Below, in pieces: positions 41,953-50,760 of a DNA stretch of 64,000 nucleotides. Every line of letters starts with the position of its first letter. Positions within the stretch are counted from its first letter, which is position 1. The notes beneath the pieces are model-generated. The model saw only the letters and a program-made list of their open reading frames with translations. It did not search any database and had not been told where the DNA came from. This stretch comes from DASSBG01 sp035699085 (GTDB taxonomy: Bacteria; Pseudomonadota; Gammaproteobacteria; Xanthomonadales; Rhodanobacteraceae), in contig DASSBG010000017.1 of the NCBI GenBank assembly GCA_035699085.1, positions 25,201-89,200 of the forward strand, given 5' to 3'. The position numbers and the translations under genes were made by a program.

Positions 41953-42923
41953 GAGTCGTAGGCGCCGATCGCCAGTTGCAGCAGGATCTTCATTTCCTCG
42001 CGCAGCGACACCGGCGAGACGACCTCCGCGTCCGGGCCGTACTTCATCACGTCCATCAGCAATTCGCGCGAGTTGGAGTAGGGCACGGTGAGTTCGTAGT
42101 GGCCGTCGTCCAGCCAGCGGCCCTTCTGGCGCGAGTGCCAGTGCTCGTCGGCGACCCAGCGCGAGGCGTGTGGCGAGAAGCGGATGGTCGCCCAGGCCTT
42201 TGGCTCGCCGGCAAAGATGCCGTAGCTGGAGGCCAGGGTGGCGTTGAGCTCGTCGAGGCCGACGTCGCGGGCGACCTCGTCCAGCGTCTGCACGCGGCGC
42301 ATGCGGTCCAGCGCAAAGCTGCGCAATGCATCGCGGTCGTCGTCCCAGGCGTCCAGGTACCAGTTGTCGCGGTAGTGGGTCAGGCGCTGCGGCGAGACGC
42401 TGCGCCGGCTGTCGGCGTCGGTGGTGCGCGCGCGGTACTCGAAACGCAGCTTGCGCCGCGCCAGCACTGCGCCGGCCACGGCGCGGAACACCGCCTGGTC
42501 CATCCGCCGCGCGCCGGAGCTGAGCACGCGGATGCGCTCCAGCGGCGGCACCGGCTGGTGGCTCTGCTCGCTGAGCAGTTGCTCGATGCGGCTGCGGATC
42601 GGCGCCAGCGTGTCGCTGAGCACGCCCGGGTCCGAGCGGCCCAGCAGCTCGTGCAGCGCCATCAGCGCCGCCAGTTCCTCGCTGTTGAGCCAGAGGCCGG
42701 GCAGCTCGAACAATTCGCCCTGTTCGGCGTGGTAGGCGAACGCTGCCTCGTCGCCACCGCTGCTCTCGATCGGCGCACCCAGCCCGTCGCGCAGGAAGGC
42801 GATGTCGCGGTAAAGCGTGGCGCGCGAGCAGTCCAGGTTGTCCATCAGGCGCTTCAGCGGCAGCGGAAAGCGCGCCTGCTTGAGGCTGCGGTGCAGGGTA
42901 AGGATGCGTTCGTAGCGGTCCAT
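41949..42923 (-). CDS. WYL-domain transcriptional regulator (YafY type)
   Basis: A 324-residue regulator: an N-terminal winged helix-turn-helix (MDRYERILTLHRSLKQARFP, then DNLDCSRATLYRDIAFLRD) and a WYL domain with QRLTHYRDNWYLDAWDD and FALDRMRRVQTLDE, followed by the C-terminal extension of the family. WYL domains sense ligands, often nucleic acid or nucleotides. Its translational coupling to the patatin gene suggests it controls that gene or a shared pathway. It diverges from the SLC13 transporter. Confidence 0.87.
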   Translation of the reverse strand: MDRYERILTLHRSLKQARFPLPLKRLMDNLDCSRATLYRDIAFLRDGLGAPIESSGGDEAAFAYHAEQGELFELPGLWLNSEELAALMALHELLGRSDPGVLSDTLAPIRSRIEQLLSEQSHQPVPPLERIRVLSSGARRMDQAVFRAVAGAVLARRKLRFEYRARTTDADSRRSVSPQRLTHYRDNWYLDAWDDDRDALRSFALDRMRRVQTLDEVARDVGLDELNATLASSYGIFAGEPKAWATIRFSPHASRWVADEHWHSRQKGRWLDDGHYELTVPYSNSRELLMDVMKYGPDAEVVSPVSLREEMKILLQLAIGAYDS

Positions 42924-42994
42924 CGCGCCAGCATAGCGCAGCGCCGGCGCCCCTCGATCCGGTACCATCGGCCTCCCAGAGGGACCTCCGAGCC

Positions 42995-43114
42995 ATGCCA
43001 CGTAGCCGTCACCAGACTGTCTGCCCGCAGATTGCAGCGCCGGTGGTGATGCCGGCCCCCGCCGGCACGCGGGCATGCGCCGCCGTGGCCTCGCGCACGG
43101 AACCCGCCGCGTGA
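42995..43114 (+). CDS. Possible 39-residue leader peptide ahead of the SLC13 gene
   Basis: An ATG with AGAGGGA upstream opens a 39-codon frame (MPRSRHQTVCPQIAAPV start) whose TGA overlaps the transporter GTG as GTGA. It could couple translation. There is no homology, and the composition is ordinary, so it may be chance. Confidence 0.25.
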   Translation: MPRSRHQTVCPQIAAPVVMPAPAGTRACAAVASRTEPAA

Positions 43115-44877
43115 GCTGGCAAGCCTGGGCCACCGTCGTCGTCATCATCGGCGCGATGGCGCTGTTCGCCAGCGAGAAGCTGCGCATCGACCTGGTGGCG
43201 CTGCTGGTGCTGGCGGCGCTGATGGTGCTTGGCATCGTCACGCCCGCCGAGGCCTTCTCGGGCTTCAGCAACGAGGCGACGGTGACGGTGGCGGCGATGT
43301 TCGCCTTGTCCATCGGCATCGAGCGTTCCGGCGCGCTGGAACCGCTGAGTCGCCTGCTGTCGCGCATCCGCCAGCCATGGCTGCTGACCCTGGCGCTGAT
43401 GCTGACGATCGCGCCGCTCGGTGCCTTCATCAAGAACACCGCGCTGGTCGCGATCTTCGTGCCCTTCGCGCTGCGCGTGTGCCAGCGCTCGCGGATGTCG
43501 CCGGCGCGGGTGCTTATGCCGATGGCCTACGCCGCGCAGATGGGCGGCGTGTGCACGCTGATCGGCACCTCGTCCAACCTGCTGACCGACTCGATCGCGC
43601 GCAGCCACGGCATGCCCGGCTTCGGCGTGTTCGAGTTCACCCAGCTCGGCGCGGTGCTGGCGGTGGCCGGCATCATCTACCTGATGGTGGTCGGCCGCTG
43701 GTTGCTGCCCAAGGCGGTGGACGCCGAGATGCCGGTGCAGGTCGACATCGGCAAGTACGTCACCGAACTGCGCGTCAAGGACGATTCGCCGTTGATCGGC
43801 AAGCGCATTGCCGAGGCACGGCTGGGCGAAACCTGGGGCGTCTACCCGCTGGAGCTGTTGCGTGGCGACAAGCACATGTGGTCACCGCGCTCGCAGGCAC
43901 TGCACGCCGACGACGTGCTGCTGGTGCGTGGCGAGTGGGAGAAGCTGGACGAGTTTCGCAAGCGCGCCGGGCTCGGCAACGCGTCCGAGAGCCGCTACGT
44001 CGCGGAATCGGGTGCTCCGCGGGTGCTTGCCGAGGTGATGGTGGCGCCGGCCAGCAGCGTCGAGGGCCGCAGCATCGGCGAGCTCGACTTTCACTGGCGC
44101 TACGATGCCACCGCGCTCGCCATCCACCGCCGCGGCCACATCCTGCGCGAGAAACTGCGTGACATCAGCCTGCAGGTCGGCGACGTGCTGCTGCTGCTGG
44201 TGGCCGAGGACGCGATGCCGAAGATGCGCAGCGACGACCGCCTGCTGGTACTGAGCGAACGCGAGGACCAGAGCCGCACGCCGCGCCGCGCCGTCGCCGC
44301 GGTGGCCATCCTCGCTGCGGTGGTCGTGGTCTCGGGGCTGCGCTGGCTGCCGATTCCGGTGGCCGCGATCTGCGGCGCCGTGGCGATGGCCTTGGCCGGT
44401 TGCTACGGGCGCAAGGACCTTTACCAGGCGATGGACTGGAAGATCATCATCCTGCTTGGCGCGATCCTGCCGCTGGGTATCGCGATCGAGCGCACCGGGC
44501 TGTCCGACGTGGTGGTGCAGGGCGGCATGGACATGGTCGGCACCCATGGCCCGCTGGCGGCCCTGCTGATGGTCTACCTGCTGACCGCGCTGCTGACCGA
44601 GCTGATGGGCCACAACCCCTCGGTGGTGCTGATGGTCGGCATCGCGGTGTCGGTCGCGCACAGCATCAACGTCAGCGCCCAGCCGTTCGTGGTCGCGGTG
44701 GCGTTCGCCGCGGCCACCTCGTTCGCGACGCCGGTCGGCTACCCGACCAACACCATGGTCTATTACGCCGGCGGCTACCGCTTCACCGATTTCATGAAGG
44801 TGGGGATACCGCTGATCCTGCTGTTCTGCACCTTGTCGATGCTGCTGATCCCGCGGCTGTGGCCATTCCATCCGTAG
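43111..44877 (+). CDS. SLC13/DASS family permease with two TrkA-C domains
   Basis: A 588-residue inner-membrane anion transporter. An N-terminal helix bundle contains IGTSSNLLTDSI, one of the two SNT-like substrate motifs. Two RCK-C (TrkA_C) domains span about residues 205-395. A second helix bundle contains GHNPSVVLMVG and TPVGYPTNTMVYYAGGYRF. Such proteins carry sulfate, dicarboxylates or phosphate with sodium. The GTG at 43111 (MSWQAWATVVV) fits the family start better than the ATG at 43075. Confidence 0.86.
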   Translation: MSWQAWATVVVIIGAMALFASEKLRIDLVALLVLAALMVLGIVTPAEAFSGFSNEATVTVAAMFALSIGIERSGALEPLSRLLSRIRQPWLLTLALMLTIAPLGAFIKNTALVAIFVPFALRVCQRSRMSPARVLMPMAYAAQMGGVCTLIGTSSNLLTDSIARSHGMPGFGVFEFTQLGAVLAVAGIIYLMVVGRWLLPKAVDAEMPVQVDIGKYVTELRVKDDSPLIGKRIAEARLGETWGVYPLELLRGDKHMWSPRSQALHADDVLLVRGEWEKLDEFRKRAGLGNASESRYVAESGAPRVLAEVMVAPASSVEGRSIGELDFHWRYDATALAIHRRGHILREKLRDISLQVGDVLLLLVAEDAMPKMRSDDRLLVLSEREDQSRTPRRAVAAVAILAAVVVVSGLRWLPIPVAAICGAVAMALAGCYGRKDLYQAMDWKIIILLGAILPLGIAIERTGLSDVVVQGGMDMVGTHGPLAALLMVYLLTALLTELMGHNPSVVLMVGIAVSVAHSINVSAQPFVVAVAFAAATSFATPVGYPTNTMVYYAGGYRFTDFMKVGIPLILLFCTLSMLLIPRLWPFHP

Positions 44878-45719
44878 ACGCCGACCGCGCGTCCGCGCCG
44901 TCGCGCCCGTCGCCGCTGCTGGTTGCCGGCCGGCTGCTGGCGGATGCCGGCCTCGGCCTGTGGCTGTGGCTCGGCCTGGCGCTGAACCTTGGCTTCTACC
45001 CGACCGGCCGCAGCGTGGTGCTGGTGCCGCTGGCGGTCGGCCTGGTGCTGCTGCTGGCCGGCTGGCTGTTGTTGGCTGGCGGGCTGCTGCGGCCGGCACT
45101 GCGCAGCCGGGCCGGCGGCAGCGGGCGCGCGGCCCTGCTGGCGCTGCTGGCCTGCCTGCCGCTGGTGCCATTGGCCGCACTGGCGCATGGCGCGCACGAC
45201 GAACCGTCGATGCGCCTGGCGGCGCTGGCGCTGGCGTTGCTGGCGCTGCTGGCGCTGCTGCATTCGGCGCGGCTGACCGCCGCCGCCGCGGGGACGCATG
45301 CACGGGCCGGGCAGCCGGCAGTGCTGGCCGCAGTGGCGGCCGCAGCCGAGGCGGGCGCACTCTGGCTGTGGTTGTTCCTGGCGCTGCGGGCTCGCGGCGA
45401 GGGGCTGGCCGTCGATCCCGGCCGACGCAGTGGCTGGCTGCTCGGGCTGGCCATGCTGGCGGTGCTGGCGCTGTGGCTGGAGCGGCGGCGCGGCGGCGTG
45501 GCGGCCGGCGGCGAGCCGGGCCGACGCTGGCAGGCCGGCTTCCTGGCCGGCCACATCCTGCCCGTGCTGCTGGTCGGCATCGGCCTTTGCGTGCCGGCGA
45601 CCGCGGTGCCGGCGGCGGTGCTGGCGGTGCTGCTGGCGATGGCAGGACTGTTCATCCTGCGTTGGCTATGCTGTGGCGCTGCGCCGCTGCGCCAGCCGGC
45701 AGTGCGCCGCGGCCGCTGA
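44859..45719 (+). CDS. Polytopic membrane protein of unknown function
   Basis: I do not recognise the family. It would be 286 residues with about eight hydrophobic segments rich in Leu and Ala, a short polar N terminus (AIPSVDADRASAPSRP) and a loop AHGAHDEPSMR. The layout vaguely resembles DmsC-type membrane anchors, but no diagnostic motif is seen. The GTG start overlaps the transporter gene by 19 bases, which suggests co-translation. A DUF481 gene follows after 62 bases. Confidence 0.55.
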   Translation: MAIPSVDADRASAPSRPSPLLVAGRLLADAGLGLWLWLGLALNLGFYPTGRSVVLVPLAVGLVLLLAGWLLLAGGLLRPALRSRAGGSGRAALLALLACLPLVPLAALAHGAHDEPSMRLAALALALLALLALLHSARLTAAAAGTHARAGQPAVLAAVAAAAEAGALWLWLFLALRARGEGLAVDPGRRSGWLLGLAMLAVLALWLERRRGGVAAGGEPGRRWQAGFLAGHILPVLLVGIGLCVPATAVPAAVLAVLLAMAGLFILRWLCCGAAPLRQPAVRRGR

Positions 45720-45781
45720 GCCCGCCGCGCCGGCCGGCCTCGCCCGCGCACCCCCCGTTCCCGCCGCACAAGGATTCGCCA

Positions 45782-46597
45782 ATGCGCCTGATAGCCCCCG
45801 TACTGTCCTCGCTCGCGCTGCTGCTGCCGCTGGCCGCCAGCGCCGCCGTGGTGTCCAGCGCCGACACTGGCTGGCAAGGCACCGGCGAGCTCGGTTTCGC
45901 CCTCAGTCGTGGCAACACGCGCTCGGAAAGCCTCAACGCCAAGCTCGCTTTCAGCAAGGAAAACGCGATGTGGAAGGACGACTTCTACATCAGCGCCCTG
46001 CGCAACAAGGGCACCGTCTACGTCAGCACCGTGGTTGACGGCCAAACCGTCAGCGCGCAGGCCTACCAGTCGACCGCCGACCGCATCGAGTCGGGCGCCT
46101 CGATGGGCTACAAGCTCAGCCTGCGCAGCTACATCGTCGGCGCGCTGCGCTACGAGCGCGACCAGTTCGCCGCCTATCGCTGGCAGGCCGCGGCCTCCAT
46201 CGGTTATGGCTACATCATGATCAAGGATCGCTACACCGAGCTCTCGTTCGAACTCGGCCCCGGCTACAAGCGGGTGCAGCCGGTCGACACGCTGGCCTAC
46301 GTTGGTGACCCGCCGGTGCTGGTCGCGCAGCCGCAGGCCAGCCAAGGCCAGATGATCGTCCGCGGGCTGATGAACTTCAAGCACCAGCTCACCGACACCG
46401 CCTCGATCCAGGACAAGTTCCTGACCGAGTCGGGCCGCGACAACACCTACTACGAAAACAACGCCAGCTTCGTCGTCGACATCAGCGCCAAGCTGGCGCT
46501 GAAGCTGAGCTACCAGGTCCGCCACAACAGCACCATCGCGCTGGGCAGCAAGCACACCGACACGCTGCTGACCACCAACCTGGTCTACGACTTCTGA
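45782..46597 (+). CDS. DUF481 outer-membrane beta-barrel protein (YdiY-like)
   Basis: A 271-residue protein with a signal peptide (cut after LAASA), the DUF481 start GWQGTGELGFALSRGNTRSE, alternating beta strands and a C-terminal phenylalanine (LTTNLVYDF). It is an outer-membrane barrel of unknown function, induced by acid in E. coli relatives. AAGGA precedes the ATG. Confidence 0.9.
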   Translation: MRLIAPVLSSLALLLPLAASAAVVSSADTGWQGTGELGFALSRGNTRSESLNAKLAFSKENAMWKDDFYISALRNKGTVYVSTVVDGQTVSAQAYQSTADRIESGASMGYKLSLRSYIVGALRYERDQFAAYRWQAAASIGYGYIMIKDRYTELSFELGPGYKRVQPVDTLAYVGDPPVLVAQPQASQGQMIVRGLMNFKHQLTDTASIQDKFLTESGRDNTYYENNASFVVDISAKLALKLSYQVRHNSTIALGSKHTDTLLTTNLVYDF

Positions 46598-46609
46598 CAA
46601 ACCGGGGCC

Positions 46610-46717
46610 AAAACCGGGGTCAAAACCGGGGTCAGAGTGCACTTTTCGGCGCAAACCGGCCATTCACCGCGACGGTAGTGAAAAGTGCACTCTGACCCCG
46701 GTTTTGACCCCGGTTTT
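46610..46717. repeat. Perfect 38-bp inverted repeat with GGGGTC and GTGCAC cores
   Basis: Arms 46610-46647 and 46680-46717 match base for base and enclose a 32-base loop. Each arm has two AAAACCGGGGTC units followed by AGAGTGCACTTTTC. The element lies between the convergent DUF481 and engB genes and can act as a strong bidirectional terminator. Its CGGGGTCAGAGTGCAC core resembles dispersed hairpins seen with REP-type transposases in related genomes; no transposase is next to it. Confidence 0.8.
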
Positions 46718-46726
46718 CCGTGAACC

Positions 46727-47335
46727 CTACGCCTCGCCGGTCGCGGGGGCGAGCAGCGCCGCCAGCCGCTCGCGCGCCGAGTCGACGCCGGTGCCCTTGA
46801 GCGCCGAGAACAACTGCGCGCTGGCCGGCCAGCCGGCGTCGCGCAGCTCGCGCTCCACCGCCTGCAGGGTGCTGCTGGCGGCGCCACGCGAGAGCTTGTC
46901 GGCCTTGGTCAGCAGGCAGTGGCATGGCAGGCCCAGCGAGGCGCAAAAGCCCAGCAGCTGCCGGTCGTATTCGCGCAGCGGGTGGCGAATGTCCATGATC
47001 AGCACCAGCGCGCGCAGGCTGCGGCGCTGGCGCAGGTAGGCCTCGATCAGCGGCTGCCAGTGCTGGCGCAACTCCACCGGCACCTTGGCGTAACCATAGC
47101 CGGGCAGATCGACCAGCCGCCGCGACTCGTCGAGCGTGAACACCACCAGCTGCTGGGTGCGGCCCGGCGTGCGCGAGATGCGCGCCAGCTTTCTGGCGCC
47201 GGCCAGCGCATTGAGCGCGCTGGACTTGCCGGCGTTGGAGCGGCCGGCGAATACGATCTCGCTGCCGGCGTCCTCCGGCAGCTGCTTGAGCTCATGTGCG
47301 GCGAGCAGGAAGCTTGCGGCTTGAAACGGGTTCAT
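46727..47335 (-). CDS. engB: Ribosome biogenesis GTPase YsxC/EngB
   Basis: A 202-residue GTPase needed for assembly of the large ribosomal subunit. G1 is FAGRSNAGKSSALN, G3 is DLPGYG, and G4 is LLTKADKL. The start MNPFQAASFLLAAHE agrees with the family. It diverges from the cytochrome c4 gene, an arrangement seen in many gammaproteobacteria. Confidence 0.95.
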   Translation of the reverse strand: MNPFQAASFLLAAHELKQLPEDAGSEIVFAGRSNAGKSSALNALAGARKLARISRTPGRTQQLVVFTLDESRRLVDLPGYGYAKVPVELRQHWQPLIEAYLRQRRSLRALVLIMDIRHPLREYDRQLLGFCASLGLPCHCLLTKADKLSRGAASSTLQAVERELRDAGWPASAQLFSALKGTGVDSARERLAALLAPATGEA

Positions 47336-47427
47336 GTTTGACCACGTGCGGTGCGGCAGGGATAATCCCCGAGTTTCCGGCCTGCATTTGCCTGCCGGTG
47401 GATGATTCGTCGCGGGAGACCCAGTGT

Positions 47428-48288
47428 ATGAGCTTTCGACCTGCCATAGCCTTCGCCGCCGTGCTGGCTGCCGGTGCCGCGTTGGCGCATACCGGGTCGC
47501 AAGCCGCGCCCGCGACGCCGGCCAGCGCGTCGGGCTCGATGGCGACGGCCAGCACCGCCGCGCCGGCGAATGCGGCAAGTGCCGCCAATACCGCGAGTGC
47601 GGCGAGTGCCGCCGGCGCCGCCAGCAGCATGGCCCCGGCCATGGTCGACGCCGCGCTGGCATCCGGCGATCCCGAGGCCGGCCAGACCAAGGCGGCCGTC
47701 TGCGGCGCCTGCCATGGCGTTGATGGCAACTCGACCAGCCCGCAGTACCCCAAGCTGGCCTCTCAAAACGCGCACTACATCGCCGGGCAACTGGCCAAGT
47801 TCAAGAGCGGCGAGCGCGCCAGCCCGATCATGGCGGGCTTCGCCGCGCCGCTGAGCCCGCAGGACATGCGCGACATCGCCGCCTATTTCAGCCAGCAGAA
47901 GATCGTGCCCGGCGTGGCCGACGAGGCGCTGGTGGACGCCGGGCAATCGCTGTTCCGCGGCGGTGATCCCGAGCGCGAGATTCCCGCCTGCATGTCCTGC
48001 CACGGGCCCGACGGTTCCGGCAATCCCGGCGCACCGTACCCGCACCTCGCCGGCCAGCACGCCGATTACGTCCAGGCGGTGCTGACCGCCTGGAAGAACG
48101 GCGACGTCTGGGGCAAGGACGCACATGCCCGGATCATGCCGACCATCGCCAAGCGACTGACCACCCACGACATCGCCGCGGTCTCCAGCTACATCGAAGG
48201 CCTGCACACGGCGACGCCGGAAACCGCGCCCAGCGGCACGGCCAGCGCCTCGACGCCGGCGATCCCGGCGGCTCCCGGCTCGCCCTGA
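47428..48288 (+). CDS. Diheme cytochrome c4
   Basis: A 286-residue secreted protein: signal peptide (AALA-HT), an Ala/Ser-rich linker of about 40 residues, then two c-type heme domains with CGACHG and CMSCHG and methionine ligands in the PIMAGF and RIMPTIAKRL regions. Cytochrome c4 carries electrons to terminal oxidases, so it is a likely donor to the aa3 oxidase in this window. The low-complexity linker and the Ala/Pro-rich tail are unusual additions. Confidence 0.93.
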   Translation: MSFRPAIAFAAVLAAGAALAHTGSQAAPATPASASGSMATASTAAPANAASAANTASAASAAGAASSMAPAMVDAALASGDPEAGQTKAAVCGACHGVDGNSTSPQYPKLASQNAHYIAGQLAKFKSGERASPIMAGFAAPLSPQDMRDIAAYFSQQKIVPGVADEALVDAGQSLFRGGDPEREIPACMSCHGPDGSGNPGAPYPHLAGQHADYVQAVLTAWKNGDVWGKDAHARIMPTIAKRLTTHDIAAVSSYIEGLHTATPETAPSGTASASTPAIPAAPGSP

Positions 48289-48328
48289 CACGGCGCGCCG
48301 ACGCACACCTGCATTTGAGGACCACACC

Positions 48329-48985
48329 ATGTTGATGCGAAGCCTTTGCGCCGCGACGCTGCTGCTGTTTGCCGGCCACGCGCTGGCCGCCGCGCCGCAA
48401 AAGTGGGTGGCTGGCAAGAATTACACGGTGCTGGAGCCGGCCCAGCCGACGCCGGACCCCGACAAGGTCGAAGTGGTCGAGGTGTTCTCCTACGGCTGCC
48501 CGCACTGCAAGGACTTCGTGCCGTTCGCCGACAAGATCCGCGAGGCGCTGCCGCCCCAGGCGGTCTTCCACACGCTGCCGGCCGCCCTCGGCCACAGCGC
48601 CTGGGCCACCTTCGCGCGCGGCTATTACGCGGCCAGGGCGCTGGGCGTGGCACACGAGGCCCACGACGCGCTGTTCAAGGCGGTGTTCGAGAAGCAGACC
48701 ATCTCGCCGATCAGCCCGACGCTGGCCGATCTTGCAAAGTTCTACGCAGGCTACGGCGTCAAGCCGGATGTGTTCACGGCCACCGCCAACTCCTTCGGTG
48801 TCAACGCCGCGATCAAGCGCGGCAACGAGCGCATCAAGGGCTTCGGCGTCACCGGCACGCCGACCATCGTGGTCAACGGCAAGTACCGGCTCGACGTCGC
48901 CAGCGCCGGCGGTTTTGGCCAGACGGTGGAACTGGTGCATTACCTGGTGGCGAAGGAAGTGGCCGAGCTGAAGGCGGGCCAGTAA
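48329..48985 (+). CDS. dsbA: Thiol:disulfide interchange protein DsbA
   Basis: A 218-residue periplasmic thioredoxin-fold protein with a signal peptide (ending HALAAA), active site YGCPHCKDF and the cis-proline in GVTGTPTIVVNG. It introduces disulfide bonds into exported proteins. A terminator follows its stop. A second DsbA gene lies next to it. Confidence 0.95.
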   Translation: MLMRSLCAATLLLFAGHALAAAPQKWVAGKNYTVLEPAQPTPDPDKVEVVEVFSYGCPHCKDFVPFADKIREALPPQAVFHTLPAALGHSAWATFARGYYAARALGVAHEAHDALFKAVFEKQTISPISPTLADLAKFYAGYGVKPDVFTATANSFGVNAAIKRGNERIKGFGVTGTPTIVVNGKYRLDVASAGGFGQTVELVHYLVAKEVAELKAGQ

Positions 48986-48995
48986 GCGCGCCGCG

Positions 48996-49017
48996 GGCGC
49001 CGGGTGGCGCCTTTTTT
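48996..49017 (+). terminator. Rho-independent terminator after dsbA
   Basis: GGCGCC-GGGT-GGCGCC stem-loop followed by TTTTTT, ten bases after the dsbA stop. It separates the two DsbA genes into different transcripts. Confidence 0.75.
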
Positions 49018-49103
49018 CCGAACCATCCGGTGCCATACTTGTCCAACGGCGCGTGCCGGCGGACCCGTGCGGGTGCGTCCCTTTGCCACCAGAGGAGACT
49101 CGG

Positions 49104-49766
49104 ATGAAGATCAGGTTTGTCGTCGCGATGTTGGCCGGCGCGCTGCTGGTCAGCGCCTGCGCCGCCAAGGACAGCGGCGCCGCCCAGGCGCAGCCGCAGT
49201 GGACGGCCGGCAAGAACTACTTCGTGATCTCGCCGGCGCAGCCCACCGGCCACACCGACAAGGTGGAAGTCACCGAGGTGTTCTCCTACGCCTGCCCGCA
49301 TTGCGCGCACTTCCAACCCTGGGCGCAGAAGATCAAGGCCAGCCTGCCCGACGGCGCGATCATGGACTACCGTCCGGCGGTGTTCCATCAATCCTGGCTG
49401 CCGTTCGCCAAGGCCTTTTACGTGGCCAAGGCGCTGAACCTGCTGGATGAGACCCACCAGGCGCTGTTCGACGCGTTGCATCGCGACCATCGTCCGATCA
49501 GCAGCCTGCAGGACCTTGCGCAGTTCTACGGCAACTACGGTGTCGACCCGCAGGCCTTCCTCAGCACAGCCGAGTCGTTCATGGTGCAGACGGCGGTGAC
49601 CAAGGGCGTCGAATGGGAGCGCGCCTGCGGCGTCGACGGCACGCCGACCATCATCATCGACGGCAAGTACCGCGTGACCGGCCAATCGGCCGGCGGCTAC
49701 CCGCAGATGGTGGAATTGATCGACTGGCTGGTGAAGAAGGAGCTGGCCGAGCGCGGCAAGGCCTGA
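49104..49766 (+). CDS. Second DsbA-family protein, predicted lipoprotein
   Basis: A 220-residue DsbA relative. The N terminus MKIRFVVAMLAGALLVSAC ends in a lipobox (VSAC), so it should be lipid-anchored, unlike the soluble copy before it. The active site is YACPHCAHF, and the cis-proline is in GVDGTPTIIIDG. A strong AGAGGAGA site precedes the ATG. It is probably a paralog from an old duplication with a different location or substrate set. Confidence 0.92.
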   Translation: MKIRFVVAMLAGALLVSACAAKDSGAAQAQPQWTAGKNYFVISPAQPTGHTDKVEVTEVFSYACPHCAHFQPWAQKIKASLPDGAIMDYRPAVFHQSWLPFAKAFYVAKALNLLDETHQALFDALHRDHRPISSLQDLAQFYGNYGVDPQAFLSTAESFMVQTAVTKGVEWERACGVDGTPTIIIDGKYRVTGQSAGGYPQMVELIDWLVKKELAERGKA

Positions 49767-49808
49767 TGCAGCAAGGGCGCCGGCCCCGCGGCCGGTGCTG
49801 CAGCCGCC

Positions 49809-50630
49809 ATGCAAGCGCAACCCGCCAATGACCATGCGCAGCCGGCGGCCGGCGACGACCGCCGGCTGCGGGTGCTGAGCTGCAACATCCTCGCCGGCGC
49901 CAGCGTCGATCATTACCACGAGTATTTCACCCGCAGCTGGACCCAGCTGCTGCCGCACCGCGACAAGCTCGCCAACCTCGATCGTTTGGCGCAGTTGATC
50001 GGGGGTTTCGACGTGGTCGGGCTGCAGGAGGCCGACGCCGGCAGCCTGCGTTCCGGTTTCCTCAACCAGACGGAATATCTGGCCGAGGCGGCCGACATGC
50101 CGTTTTGGAGCCACCAGCCGAACCGGCGGGTGGCGCGCATGGCGGCCTCGTCCAACGGCCTGATCTCGCGGCTCGAGCCCAGCGCCGTGTTCGACTATCC
50201 GCTGCCCGGCCGCATCCCCGGTCGCGGCGCCCTGCTAGCGCGCTTCGGCGAGGGCCGCAATGCGCTGGTGGTGGTGGTGGCGCATCTGTCGCTGGGTCCG
50301 CAGGCCCGCCTGCGCCAGTTGCGCTTCATCGCCGACCTGCTGAGCGAGCACCCGCACGCCGTGCTGATGGGCGATCTCAACTGCGAGGCCGGCAGCATGG
50401 AGCTGCGCGATCTGTTCAAGCACACCAGCCTGCGGCCGCCGAGCTCGGCGCTGCCGACCTTTCCCAGCTGGCAGCCGCGCCGCGCCATTGACCACATCCT
50501 GGTCTCCGGTGACATCGAGGTGGTGCACAGCTGGCCGCTGCCGGACGCCTTCTCCGACCACCTGCCGCTGGCGGCGGAGCTGCAACTGCCAGCCGGCCTT
50601 GAGCTGCGGCCGATGCTGCGCAACGCCTAG
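49809..50630 (+). CDS. Endonuclease/exonuclease/phosphatase family protein
   Basis: A 273-residue protein of the EEP fold: LRVLSCNILAGASVDHYHEY, GLQEADAG, ALVVVVAHLSL, VLMGDLNCEAGSMEL and FSDHLPLAAEL supply the metal and catalytic residues. No signal peptide is seen. The substrate could be DNA, a phospholipid or a nucleotide. It follows the lipoprotein DsbA gene by 42 bases, as in other gammaproteobacteria with this block. Confidence 0.88.
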   Translation: MQAQPANDHAQPAAGDDRRLRVLSCNILAGASVDHYHEYFTRSWTQLLPHRDKLANLDRLAQLIGGFDVVGLQEADAGSLRSGFLNQTEYLAEAADMPFWSHQPNRRVARMAASSNGLISRLEPSAVFDYPLPGRIPGRGALLARFGEGRNALVVVVAHLSLGPQARLRQLRFIADLLSEHPHAVLMGDLNCEAGSMELRDLFKHTSLRPPSSALPTFPSWQPRRAIDHILVSGDIEVVHSWPLPDAFSDHLPLAAELQLPAGLELRPMLRNA

Positions 50631-50720
50631 AGGCCGCAGCGCGGCGGTGACCGCGATGTGGCTGCCGGGATCCCCAACGACACCTGTCTGTCGCATTCAG
50701 GGTGGCGAACCTGCTTCGCT

Positions 50721-50726
50721 TACACT
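50721..50726 (+). promoter_or_regulatory. Possible -10 box of slt
   Basis: TACACT lies 34 bases before the slt ATG. No -35 match is seen at standard spacing. Confidence 0.3.
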
Positions 50727-50760
50727 GGCACGCGTTTCCGCCCACGTACCTGCCCGCATC

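Noticed and set aside
40939..42923. Patatin plus WYL pair considered as a CBASS operon (CapV/CapW)
   Set aside because: No CD-NTase gene nearby, and the patatin has the housekeeping RssA-like layout.
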